A stretch of 64,000 nucleotides of DNA from Promethearchaeota archaeon (GCA_016839765.1 JAEOTP010000069.1:50629-114628), one strand, 5' to 3'. Shown: positions 19,773 through 29,853, counted from the first letter of the stretch. Numbers and translations are program-made. The notes: a model not told the origin generated them from the letters alone.

Positions 19773-21818
19773 TTAAATTTCTTTTTCATCTGTTTCAAAT
19801 AAACCAGAATATGGTTCAAGAAAATGATTCATACACATAGGACAGGTGTTTTGTTTTGTAAGCCAGTCAGCTACGCATAAATAATGATATGTGCTTCCAC
19901 AGAAAGGACATGTTATCAATTTATCTTTGGCAAAATTTATATTTTTATGGCAAACAGTACACTGTACTTTAGAGACCGCAACTCCTTGCCGAATTTTAAC
20001 CTTCTTTGATACAATTTCTTCTAATTTGGCAACTTCTAACTGATATAAACCCAAACTTGCAGTTAATTGATTAATTTTCGCGTTGATCTCTAAAACTCGC
20101 TCTTTTAATTCATCCTCCGATAATCGTTCAGCCAAGAATGCGGATAATGCAAAATTTAATGGAAGCCCCTCAAAATTTTCTGTTTGTTTTGTTATTTCTG
20201 TTATTTCAGCAAATAAAATGGATTCCTCATCAATTAAGTCCTTAAAACTTTTAAAAATTTTATTAATGAGTAGAGTTAAAAGAAAAGTTAATTGCTGCTT
20301 TTTCCGGTTAAAATTTGTTTCCCAATGTTTAATGACATTGTACATATCAAAATTATTTTCTTTATATGTATTTAGTTTTATATATACTTCCTCTTTAATT
20401 TCATCGATTTTAGTTTTATAATTACTTAAAAGCTCTCGTATTTGTCTTAATTGTGGTAATTCTTCTTTAATTACTTTAGAAGTTTCATCTTCATAAGAAC
20501 TGATTAACTTATTAACCTCAGCGATCTTTCCATCAACGTAAGCTCTAATATCGACTCTTAATCCTTCATCTTTAATACTGTTCAAATAGATCTTATACTC
20601 ATCTTTTCGACGATAAATTTCTGAAATTAAATTTGCAAGTGTCTTTTTTAATGAGTTAGTAATACTTTCATAGGGTTTTAAAAACTGGTCAAAATTTAAA
20701 AGCCAGGTGTCGATCCCATCAATTTTAGATGAGAGATTATCAATTTTTTCATAGTAAGAATTTACAATCTTAACAAATTCATCAATATTTCGCTCATCTA
20801 CCTCATTAATGATAGATTGGAATGTTTTATCTAATCCTAAAAAATAGTATTCAACAATTTTAGGTAGAAATTCTTTGAATTTTTCTTTCATTAGTACATT
20901 TACATCTGATTTTCCTTTCGGTCCTTCTAAATCGTATTTTTTATCAAGTTCGATAATTTCATTAAAAATCCCTTTCAATTTATCTTCAATTATAGAAAGG
21001 ATAAAGGGACGCATTTTAGCTTTTAAATTATGAACAATATCTTTTCTTTCAACAATATTAATAAATTCTTCTCCTGCAAATTCCTCAAAGATATTATTTT
21101 TCTTTAACAAGAATATAAGATCCTCGTAAAAAGTTAATTTTTTGTCTTGTTTACTTAAAAAATATTGATAAAGCTCATCAAAGTGGAAAGTTATAACAAC
21201 CTCTTTACGAGATCTAATTCTTATCTTGGTTTTTGCTTCTACTAAACTAGTTAGGAATATAAACAATTCCTGAATTTCTTTCCAATAATTTAGAGATTCT
21301 GGTATATCATTTAGTTTAAAGTTTAAATTTTTAATTTTATTTGCTTCTATCCATAAATATATATCATTATCATAATCTTTTTCAATCTCTTTAGTATGTC
21401 TTCTTAATATTGAAATAAGTGTATCTGTTTCATTAATTAGATTGTTTGTATGAACCATAAAGTCATTAATATGTTTATGATCTTTTAAAAACCGCTTAAT
21501 ATTTCTCCCGTTTGCACTTAAATTAGATAAATTACTGGATAATAATCTTAACTCCTCCTGGATCTCATTTTTCAAATTTAAATAAAAACTTTTTTCCGAT
21601 TCTGAAACCAAATACAGTTCAATAAATTGCTTAATATTTTCAATATAATCGGTATATAAATCAAGAATTTCAGTATTAAATTGTGACTTTATAAATTTGT
21701 CTAGCTCAAGATTATCTGATTTTAATTTTAAAATTTGAGTTTTAATTTGCAGAATTTCATCCTGTTTAAAACCCTTAATTTCTCTAGCATTATTGAAAGT
21801 GTTATTAAATATATACAT
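19773..21818 (-). CDS. Coiled-coil protein with C-terminal RING/PHD-like zinc-binding domain
   Basis: ~600 aa helical region, then CTVCHKNINFAKDKLITCPFCGSTYHYLCVADWLTKQNTCPMC. Confidence 0.75.
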   Translation of the reverse strand: MYIFNNTFNNAREIKGFKQDEILQIKTQILKLKSDNLELDKFIKSQFNTEILDLYTDYIENIKQFIELYLVSESEKSFYLNLKNEIQEELRLLSSNLSNLSANGRNIKRFLKDHKHINDFMVHTNNLINETDTLISILRRHTKEIEKDYDNDIYLWIEANKIKNLNFKLNDIPESLNYWKEIQELFIFLTSLVEAKTKIRIRSRKEVVITFHFDELYQYFLSKQDKKLTFYEDLIFLLKKNNIFEEFAGEEFINIVERKDIVHNLKAKMRPFILSIIEDKLKGIFNEIIELDKKYDLEGPKGKSDVNVLMKEKFKEFLPKIVEYYFLGLDKTFQSIINEVDERNIDEFVKIVNSYYEKIDNLSSKIDGIDTWLLNFDQFLKPYESITNSLKKTLANLISEIYRRKDEYKIYLNSIKDEGLRVDIRAYVDGKIAEVNKLISSYEDETSKVIKEELPQLRQIRELLSNYKTKIDEIKEEVYIKLNTYKENNFDMYNVIKHWETNFNRKKQQLTFLLTLLINKIFKSFKDLIDEESILFAEITEITKQTENFEGLPLNFALSAFLAERLSEDELKERVLEINAKINQLTASLGLYQLEVAKLEEIVSKKVKIRQGVAVSKVQCTVCHKNINFAKDKLITCPFCGSTYHYLCVADWLTKQNTCPMCMNHFLEPYSGLFETDEKEI

Positions 21819-21976
21819 TGAAATACACCAAATTTATTGAGTTTGAATCACAAATTAAAAAATTTAACATTTAATAAAATTTTTAGCAATAAATAAGAAT
21901 AAGATTTGAAATATTCAAACTGATAGGTTATAATAATATTATTACAATTAAAAATTTAAAAAAGAGATTTAGAAAG

Positions 21977-22597
21977 TTATTCTCCAAGTTCTTTAATTTC
22001 AATAAATTTCTCTTCTGCTCCTTCTTTTGAAATAATCAGTAAATCAATCCCATTTCCAGACATAGCATCTCTCTTAATAGCATTTCTTATAGCTTTTTCA
22101 ACAAGTTTCTCGCCTTCAGCAATCGTCATACCTAGTTTATATTCTGCTTCCAAAATCCCATAAGACAAGAGCATTCCTGTTCCAGCCGCCCCATAATCAT
22201 CTGGCATTAAAGATCCAATAGCATCAAGCGTATACAATTTTGGACCATCTTTATCTAATCCTGCTACAATTAAATTAGTCAATAATGGCATCATCTTACG
22301 CGAGTATAAAAAATTCGAAACTAATTTAGCTAAACTCTGCGTACTTATTCGCTCACCAGCATCTAATTCGTATAAATTAGCTTGAGCTCTTAATATTTTT
22401 ACTAGAATTTGAAAATCTCCTATCAGTCCATATGCAGCCAAACCAATATGATCTATAATCTTAAAGACTTTCTGGGTGGACTTATTGACTACTGTATATC
22501 CCCACGTCGCTCTTCTGTCGCTACCAAGAATAACACCATCCTTACATTTGATAGCTATACTTGCTGCCCCGGGGATCATAATTTCCTGTTGACTCAA
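21977..22597 (-). CDS. psmB: 20S proteasome beta-type subunit, predicted non-catalytic
   Basis: CKDGVILGSDRRATWG, GLIGDFQ, YELDAGERIS, AAGTGMLLSYGILE, RDAMSGNGIDLLIIS; Thr1 position reads PGAAS instead of GTTT. Confidence 0.9.
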   Translation of the reverse strand: MSQQEIMIPGAASIAIKCKDGVILGSDRRATWGYTVVNKSTQKVFKIIDHIGLAAYGLIGDFQILVKILRAQANLYELDAGERISTQSLAKLVSNFLYSRKMMPLLTNLIVAGLDKDGPKLYTLDAIGSLMPDDYGAAGTGMLLSYGILEAEYKLGMTIAEGEKLVEKAIRNAIKRDAMSGNGIDLLIISKEGAEEKFIEIKELGE

Positions 22598-22720
22598 AAA
22601 TAATAAACCTCAAAAAATAATAATTTCAATCTTGAATTAGTTATTATTTATAAATAATAAAGAATTAATTAAAATTTTTGTTTTAAAATATAAAATTCCT
22701 CGAATAAAGGGAAATAACAC

Positions 22721-23461
22721 TTATTTTTTTCTCATTATAAAGAAAGTATATCCATAATATTCTGAATAATTCCTAAACATTTTAATTTCTACACTAAATA
22801 ACTTAAGCAATTCAAGTGTCTCATTATCATGTTGGTATTTTTTGTGTAATTTATTAATGTTTTTCTCTACGGGAATATAATAATTATCCCACCAGCTAGA
22901 TTCGGGAATGTTAAAGTGGGATATCAAATTTAGTCCTTTAGAATTTATTGTTGTTTTATTTTCTTTTACACTTTTCATCACTGGATATTCGCTCATCAAG
23001 TAATCATATATTTCTTTCGGAGCGTTTTCCTTAAACCAACATAGCTCTGAAATCACGAGATATCCTTTTTCTTTAAGAAAAAACGGCCAATCTTCAAGTG
23101 CTTTTTCAAATCCGTAGATATACGCTGCTCCTTCTGACCAAATAATATCAAAACGATTAACCTCAAATTTCATATCAAGCATAGATTGATTTATTGTAGT
23201 TATTCTGTGAGAAAAATTCAAATTCTTAACTCTTTTATCTAGCTCATCGAGATAAGGCTGATGGTTATCTAATGCTATTATTCTTCCATTTGTTAACCTG
23301 GCTAGTTCTAATGTTTGCATACCATTACCACATCCCACATCCAAAATGCAAGGCTCTGAAGGTAATTCCATTAGATAAGAAAATGCATTTTTTGTAGATT
23401 CATTATCACCAGGTCCTTGTCTTGGCAAATCTGCATTAAATACTTCGTATATGATATCCAA
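22721..23461 (-). CDS. Class I SAM-dependent methyltransferase
   Basis: ILDVGCGNGMQTLELAR, RFDIIWSEGAAYI. Confidence 0.85.
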   Translation of the reverse strand: MDIIYEVFNADLPRQGPGDNESTKNAFSYLMELPSEPCILDVGCGNGMQTLELARLTNGRIIALDNHQPYLDELDKRVKNLNFSHRITTINQSMLDMKFEVNRFDIIWSEGAAYIYGFEKALEDWPFFLKEKGYLVISELCWFKENAPKEIYDYLMSEYPVMKSVKENKTTINSKGLNLISHFNIPESSWWDNYYIPVEKNINKLHKKYQHDNETLELLKLFSVEIKMFRNYSEYYGYTFFIMRKK

Positions 23462-23528
23462 ATTCTTACACTTTTTTATATTTTAGTACATTTAATCAAT
23501 ATAATAACATAAATTGTTTACTAAAGGT

Positions 23529-24191
23529 CTATTTGATAACTTTATAGCTTATTTCTTTGCCATTTTTATCATAACATCTCACATTTTTTATCCCATAAGG
23601 GAATCCTATGATAAAGTGACAAAAGAATCCTTTAAAGATGCCCCTTAAATCTTGTAAGGAAGGATGAGGATTTCCAGAAGGATGTGAATGAACACTTGCT
23701 TGATAATAACGATCTAATGGAAGTCTAGATGAAGTAAAAATCCCTGATATTTTTGAGGTAAGGGTACCTGGAGGTAAAATAAACTCATTAAAAATTTCTT
23801 TTTCCATTTTTAAGATTCCTAAGATTTCTCTAGGATGATGTTCACGACATAATGTTATAATTCCTTCTAATAGCTCAGCTTTTATCAAAATTGTATTAGA
23901 TTCTAAATTCTCAATAAAGGTTATGATTTCATTGATAATTTCTATAATTGGTTTAGGATTTTTTGATTTCCACGTGTTTAAGGAATAAATAAGACGATCA
24001 AGTTTTTTATATATATCCCCATTCTGATTAATTAATTTTACTTTAGGTTTTTTTGGAAAATTTCTATAATCAATTTCTAAAATAGTTCCCTTTTTTAATT
24101 GAATTGAGATATGTGAGATTAATTTGTTATAAATTTCAGCATTAGGAAAATGCTTTATGATGTTTTGATATTGATCTTCTATGCTATCCAT
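23529..24191 (-). CDS. JAB/MPN (JAMM) metalloprotease-domain protein
   Basis: HPREILGIL...ASVHSHPSGNPHPSLQDL matches E...HxHPx7SxxD. Confidence 0.85.
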   Translation of the reverse strand: MDSIEDQYQNIIKHFPNAEIYNKLISHISIQLKKGTILEIDYRNFPKKPKVKLINQNGDIYKKLDRLIYSLNTWKSKNPKPIIEIINEIITFIENLESNTILIKAELLEGIITLCREHHPREILGILKMEKEIFNEFILPPGTLTSKISGIFTSSRLPLDRYYQASVHSHPSGNPHPSLQDLRGIFKGFFCHFIIGFPYGIKNVRCYDKNGKEISYKVIK

Positions 24192-25094
24192 TATTAGGAG
24201 TAAAAAAGGTTAGACACCAAAAGAATTTTCTGTTTTATAATATTCTTCTTAATAATTTTATTTTCAAATTTTAAACTTAAAAAAAAAGGAGTTGTGGAAC
24301 CACACAATACCATTGACTTTTATCTTTGGCAATTTTAATCAACCTCCGAGTGTTTGTACATCTTAATTATAAAAACACAATTATGATTTATAAATAAAAT
24401 TGCGTAAAAATAAAATATTTTTATCCTTAATATATCATTATTGTTGTTCCGACTACAATGAGGTAAATGATTTCGAAACTCAAATTAATGTTACTTTCTT
24501 AACTCAATCATGACATAATAATTATGATCAAATATTTGGTGATATAACATTAAATGAGGATACAATTTTTTAATTCAAAATTTCTTTAATCTCCATTCTA
24601 TCATATAAAATTCAATATCTACCAAGAATTTTTCAATATGCATAATTGAATAATTTTGAGTCTAATAAATTCAATTCATCTTTTTTCAATGGTAAATAAT
24701 ATTATGATCTGATGGATCACCATGTGATACTTATCATGGATAATTTTTTTTGATTATATATTTTTTAATTCCCTATTGAATCATATTGAAATCAAAGTAA
24801 AAGACCCTACATTCTGTATTAATATTTGAATAATGGTGATACTAACAAAATTAATTCATTTTTGATGTGTGATCAGTTTCTAATATATCACAGATGGTGA
24901 CCGTTTATTCAAAACATTAATTTTTTGTCGTGATTTTTTATGCATTTATTTTCCCACCTTCTTCACACTACTACGTAACATTTAAATAACTCTTCCGATA
25001 TATTATTATCTAAGATACTCTAAAAATAACTTCAAAAAAAATTAAAAATTAAAAAGATAAAAAAATTTACACAAAAAAGTGGAGGAATGAAATT

Positions 25095-25313
25095 ATGGCA
25101 AAAAAGAAACATTCATTCGCGTGGAGCCCCATCAGAAGATTAATGAAGCAGCAAGGCGCTAGCATTGTCGCTCGAAATGCAGTTGATTTATTAATTGATC
25201 ACCTTGAAAAGACAGCAAGTGGTCTTACTGAACAAGCAAGAGCCTTTACAATGCATGCGAACCGTAAAAAGATAACCAAGAACGATTTACTCTTGTCGAT
25301 TAAATACAAATAA
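25095..25313 (+). CDS. Archaeal histone
   Basis: 72 aa; SPIRRLMKQQGASIVARNAVDLLIDHLEKTA...AFTMHANRKKITKNDLLLSIKY, a histone fold with short basic N-terminal extension; good RBS ggaggaatg. Confidence 0.9.
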   Translation: MAKKKHSFAWSPIRRLMKQQGASIVARNAVDLLIDHLEKTASGLTEQARAFTMHANRKKITKNDLLLSIKYK

Positions 25314-25493
25314 ATAACTTTTGGATAAGTTGGGCTTCAAAAGGATAAAATTTTCATTTTTTTTTCTTTTTTTTACTATTTGTTATTTCTATATTTTTTA
25401 ATAATTCAAACAAGAGTTCAATAATTATTGGACTAAATATCTTTTAAGTAAATCCTTAGCTTTTTGATAATTAGTTTTATTTGAGTATTAAAA

Positions 25494-25847
25494 ATGATAG
25501 ATTTACAAATTAAAAAACCTATCCATTTTATCGAATTAAATGGTAATCCTCATAGAGATGGAAATGTAGCTACTTTAATGAATTGGGTTTTAAAGGGGTG
25601 TAAAGAAGCTGGAGCAAAGGTGGAATTGATTAATTTAATAGATCACCATATTCAATATTGTGAGCCGTTTCATACCTGTATTCGTTCAAGTGATTGTTCT
25701 ATCAATGATGGCATGATCAAATGCGTACTAAATTAATCAATTGCCGTGGAATTGTAGTAGGCTCTCCTGAATAAACTGGCGGGCCTACTACTCAACTCAA
25801 AGCCCATCTTGATCAAGAAAGAGGATGGTTAAAAATAAAAAATAAAT
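25494..25847 (+). pseudogene. Decayed NADPH-dependent FMN reductase/flavodoxin-fold gene
   Basis: 80-aa N-terminal ORF (FIELNGNPHRDGNVATLMNWVLKGCKEAGAKVELI) breaks at 25736; after a frame shift the family block GIVVGSPE*TGGPTTQLKAHLDQERGWLK follows with an in-frame TAA, then truncates. Confidence 0.75.
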
Positions 25848-25866
25848 AGAAAGTAAAAATTTTAAT

Positions 25867-26784
25867 TCAATACCAGTCTATATAACGGCTAGCCATTGGA
25901 TTCTTATCCATACATTGAACTCCGAATTGACAAAACTCACACCCTACAGGAAAATTATGTGCTTTATATTTCCAATTAATGCGGCGACTATACGATTTAA
26001 GAATAGATCTAAGGCGTGGTACCATTTCTCTTGCAACTTTTACACGATATCTGTTACATTTTGTTTTATCATAACCTTTCTCTGTAATCGCATTAGCAGG
26101 ACATTTTTTTATACAATCTCTACAAGTTCCTTTTGCAAAATATAAACAATTTGCATATGGTTCATCACTTTTTCTTGGAGTCACTGTTAGCGGTGCATTT
26201 GTAATCACCGAAGCTAATCGAATATTGCAACCTGCTTCGGTAATAAGCCCTTCATGTAAACCAAAAGTTCCTAATCCTGCAGCAAAGGCAACATGGTTTT
26301 CGGACCATGTGGAATAAAAATCTTTTTTTGCAACTAATGTATAGGCATCGCTAAGTTTTCCAGAAATAGCAGTAAACCCCTTATTTTGAAAGAAGTCAAT
26401 TGTTTGGCTCATTATATAATTCCTAAAATCCTTAGCAAAATTTCTGGCTACAGAATAAATTTCAGCAGGTAAAATCATTTTTGGTAATGTAATCGGGGTA
26501 TTACTTTCCTTTCGAATATTATCAGTAAACGGAAATATTATAGATACTGTATGTAGATCAGACGCTGGTACTTGTCCTTGACCGCTCGCCATCCATATTT
26601 CCAAGGGTGTAAGATGTTCTGGCCCTACAGTCTCTTTAAATTTTTGAAAAATAGGATCGCTCCCTTGAGCAATACCGATTAATGGATGAGAGAAAATTTT
26701 ACCTCCTCCGTAATTCTCTGGGAGACGATTAAGATTACTATTTTCAAATTTTCCCTTTAAAAATTCTAATAAATTTTCGTTCAA
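25867..26784 (-). CDS. 4Fe-4S dicluster protein, epoxyqueuosine reductase (QueG)-like
   Basis: CRDCIKKCPANAI...CNRYR...CEFCQFGVQC arrangement. Confidence 0.7.
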   Translation of the reverse strand: MNENLLEFLKGKFENSNLNRLPENYGGGKIFSHPLIGIAQGSDPIFQKFKETVGPEHLTPLEIWMASGQGQVPASDLHTVSIIFPFTDNIRKESNTPITLPKMILPAEIYSVARNFAKDFRNYIMSQTIDFFQNKGFTAISGKLSDAYTLVAKKDFYSTWSENHVAFAAGLGTFGLHEGLITEAGCNIRLASVITNAPLTVTPRKSDEPYANCLYFAKGTCRDCIKKCPANAITEKGYDKTKCNRYRVKVAREMVPRLRSILKSYSRRINWKYKAHNFPVGCEFCQFGVQCMDKNPMASRYIDWY

Positions 26785-26967
26785 AATTAATCAAAAAATA
26801 TAAATTATATTGTTTTATAAAATATTGTCAAATTTTTATTTATTTTTTACTCAATTACTAAAAAAACTTTATTAGTAAATCTTAAATATACAAAAATGTA
26901 TATAAAACATCATATCTTAATTAATTATCACCTAAATTTACAAAATATAAATAATTGAGGTGGAAAA

Positions 26968-27261
26968 ATGGCTCTATTTATAATTCTTGGTAGGTATACC
27001 CAAGAGGGGATCAAAAACATTAAGGAGTCTCCGCAGCGACTTGAGGCCGCGAAAAAAGTAGCAGAATCAGTTGGGGGATCAATTAAAGAATTTTATTATA
27101 CATTGGGGCGTTATGATTTTATTGCAATAACTGAGGCCCCCAATTATGATGCAGTGCTGAAGGCTCTTATGACTATAGGTAGTACAGGTGCGATAAGAAC
27201 AGAAACATTACAGGCAATCCCATTCGAAAAAGCAATAGATATCATCAAGGATTTGCCATAA
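26968..27261 (+). CDS. GYD domain protein
   Basis: 97 aa; LGRYTQEGIKNIKESPQRLEAAKKVAESVGGSIKEFYYTLGRYDFIAITEAPN. Confidence 0.85.
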   Translation: MALFIILGRYTQEGIKNIKESPQRLEAAKKVAESVGGSIKEFYYTLGRYDFIAITEAPNYDAVLKALMTIGSTGAIRTETLQAIPFEKAIDIIKDLP

Positions 27262-27399
27262 AGTTTCTTCATCATATTTTTAAATTTCCTTTTTTTTATT
27301 CTTCATTTCAATTTCACATAATTAAAATTTAAGTCTGTTTATCTTTCGCAAATCCTATAATCGAAACAAAGTTAATCAAAAACAATCTCATTAATTATA

Positions 27400-27837
27400 T
27401 TAGTATGAGTAAAATATTTCTCCATCTTTGAATTGAGATCTAATTTCGTTATTACTGACTAACACTTGTAATAAATCTTCTATAATGTTTTCATTGATTT
27501 CAATTAGATTTTCCTCATAGATTCTATTCAATAAAGCGTTAAGAGTAAAGGCTTTCCCTTTATTATTCTTTAAGAAATTAATAATGTCATCTATAACTTC
27601 AGTTTCAGTCTTTTTTTCTTTAATTGTATAAGTATTTGATGTTTTTTCTTGAAGACGATCTACTATCCGGATTATTATCCCTATTATAAATATTATGCAG
27701 CCAATTACTAGCATTACAGCTATAAGGGTTCTGAATAATGCCCTCAAAAAAGGAACAGGTACATACAGTCCATAATAAAAGCCAAAAATAGTGATTGCTG
27801 GTAATATAATAGCCGCTCCTATTATTATCAATATCAA
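27400..27837 (-). CDS. Two-TM protein with C-terminal helical/winged-helix-like domain
   Basis: N-terminal two hydrophobic stretches, soluble C-terminus; no family recognised. Confidence 0.5.
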   Translation of the reverse strand: MILIIIGAAIILPAITIFGFYYGLYVPVPFLRALFRTLIAVMLVIGCIIFIIGIIIRIVDRLQEKTSNTYTIKEKKTETEVIDDIINFLKNNKGKAFTLNALLNRIYEENLIEINENIIEDLLQVLVSNNEIRSQFKDGEIFYSY

Positions 27838-28039
27838 TCCTATCTTATCTAACTGCCTTATTTTAATTACACCTCTTAAAAACTTTTAATTCTTTAATTG
27901 GATTCTTATGGGGTTATAAGAAAATCATCCTATAAAAATTAATACTTTGATAATTGGATTTTAAAAGATATAAATTAAAAATTATAATAACCCAAATATA
28001 TTTTTAAATTCCTTCCTTACAAATATTGTATCTTCATAA

Positions 28040-28705
28040 GTGATAAGATGGTTTAAAATGGCTGATAAAGTTAATGATGAGGTTAAAGTAAATGGTAAAG
28101 TTAAGGAAATTCTTTTTCGAGCTATGGAAATAATGATGAAAAATCTCAAAGATAATATGAACCATTTAAGTAAACCTAAATATTTTGCGCACACTCAAAA
28201 ATTTATAAATTTGGTTTATGATGGTCTTGTAAATAAACGAAAATTTTTCTTACTAGCTTCTGGGAGGAGCGCATTCATACTTCAATGCTTTGCTACGCGA
28301 CTTGTCCATTTAGGTGCTAATATCTATATAGTAACCAATTTAGCTTCAATACCTGCGCTTACAAGTAAAGATATATTGATAATTTTATCAGGATCAGGAA
28401 CAACGGAGATTGTTGTTTCTCTATTGAAGAATTATGTTAATAATGTAAAGCCTTATGGAATCGTGTCAATCACCTCACACCCAGAATCAATAGTAGGGAG
28501 AATCTCAGAGATTACAATTAAATTAAAGGGAAGAACGAAAAGAGATAAGGTTGATCGCCATGATGATACAGCTCTTCTTACTCCAGAAGGCACAAATTTC
28601 GAGATTGCAGCATTTGTATATCTTGATTCTATTATAGCAGAGTTAGCGATAAAGATGGGTAAAGCCAATGAAGATCTACTTAAAAAACATTCAGAAACTA
28701 TTTAG
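28040..28705 (+). CDS. SIS-domain sugar isomerase (6-phospho-3-hexuloisomerase-like)
   Basis: FLLASGRSAFILQCFATRLVHLGANIYIV...LIILSGSGTTEIVVSLLKN. Confidence 0.8.
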   Translation: MIRWFKMADKVNDEVKVNGKVKEILFRAMEIMMKNLKDNMNHLSKPKYFAHTQKFINLVYDGLVNKRKFFLLASGRSAFILQCFATRLVHLGANIYIVTNLASIPALTSKDILIILSGSGTTEIVVSLLKNYVNNVKPYGIVSITSHPESIVGRISEITIKLKGRTKRDKVDRHDDTALLTPEGTNFEIAAFVYLDSIIAELAIKMGKANEDLLKKHSETI

Positions 28706-28876
28706 CACCTCTTGTTTTCATTTTAAGATTAGCTTTTTTCTTCGTAATTGTAGACCTAATTAATTTGATAGGGTAAAAATTATTTAGTGAGGTAACAATA
28801 TTTAATTTGCGCTGATTTATAGTGTTTTTATGAGATTTAATTTCGATGACTAAAAATCTCCAAATCAGCGCACATT

Positions 28877-29770
28877 TTATAAAAATAATGCGCCAATTGC
28901 GCCACAGAATTCAGAGTTGTTTAAGAATATTGCTTTTTTCTTATGAACTTTAGAAATTAATGATAAAATTTTCCTTACTATTCTATTTTCTTTTAAAAAT
29001 CCTCCGCAAAAAATAATATTCATAAAATCATTATTATCAGCCATTAAATTTGCCAGAGTTCCTATATTTTCTCCAACCATGCAGATTATTGAATTTAGAA
29101 GATCTTCCTTTTTCAAATTATTCAGATTAAAATTTAGATCAATTTTTCCTAATGATGCTGCTGTAAATTCCCTAAATAGTAAATCAATTCTTTGATCTTC
29201 GGGAGGATAAATATCACTAACTTTTAAATCAACATTATAGCGGTTTCCTTTCTTAGCCATTTCAATCGCTTGTTGATAATCTTCTATATTAAATAATAAT
29301 TTACTCAAACCCATAAAAAATCCACCTCCTAAAGCGGTTCCGCCTATATGTGAAAACTCTTCTTTTTTTGAAACCATTGAAGTGCCAGTGCCAATCATCA
29401 CGATTAGGGAATGAGGTAAAGGTTGGTTTTTATTAAATTGAAATAAAAATCCTACACCCTTTACATTTGCTTCAAATTCATCAATCAATTCGCAATGATA
29501 TTCTTCCTCATATTTTTTAAAAATATTATAAGCTTTTCCACCAGTTAATTTAACTTGGTTAAAACCAGACTTATTAAATTCAAAAAACTCAGAAATTTTG
29601 TTAAAACTTTGTTTTGTTGGAAAGATTGATAAAATCATATTACCTCCATCAATATATGCAATCTTTGTAAGACTTTGGCCTATATCAATTCCAACTTTTT
29701 TAGATAATAATTTTTCTTCAAAGGAAGATACCTGAATTTTAGCAGTATTTTGTTTAAAAATAATAAACAC
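28877..29770 (-). CDS. Type II (eukaryote-like/fumble) pantothenate kinase
   Basis: KVGIDIGQSLTKIAYIDGG, MIGTGTSMV...IGGTALGGGFFMGLSKLL, GENIGTLANLMA, FCGGFLKEN. Confidence 0.8.
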   Translation of the reverse strand: MFIIFKQNTAKIQVSSFEEKLLSKKVGIDIGQSLTKIAYIDGGNMILSIFPTKQSFNKISEFFEFNKSGFNQVKLTGGKAYNIFKKYEEEYHCELIDEFEANVKGVGFLFQFNKNQPLPHSLIVMIGTGTSMVSKKEEFSHIGGTALGGGFFMGLSKLLFNIEDYQQAIEMAKKGNRYNVDLKVSDIYPPEDQRIDLLFREFTAASLGKIDLNFNLNNLKKEDLLNSIICMVGENIGTLANLMADNNDFMNIIFCGGFLKENRIVRKILSLISKVHKKKAIFLNNSEFCGAIGALFL

Positions 29771-29853
29771 CCGAAGGGAATTTAATAAAAGTTTATTTAA
29801 TTATGTAATTTTAACAATTTATTGTATTAATGAATTATCCATAGAACTTTACA

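Noticed and set aside
21977-22597. Interpretation of the Thr1-less protein as a proteasome alpha subunit
   Set aside because: It lacks the alpha N-terminal helix and YEYA-type motif, and the RATWG, GTGM..YGILE and RDAMSGNGID blocks are beta-type
25700-25800. Possible second selenoprotein in the broken flavin reductase
   Set aside because: The interrupting codon in the conserved block is TAA, not TGA, and there is also a frameshift, so a pseudogene explains it better
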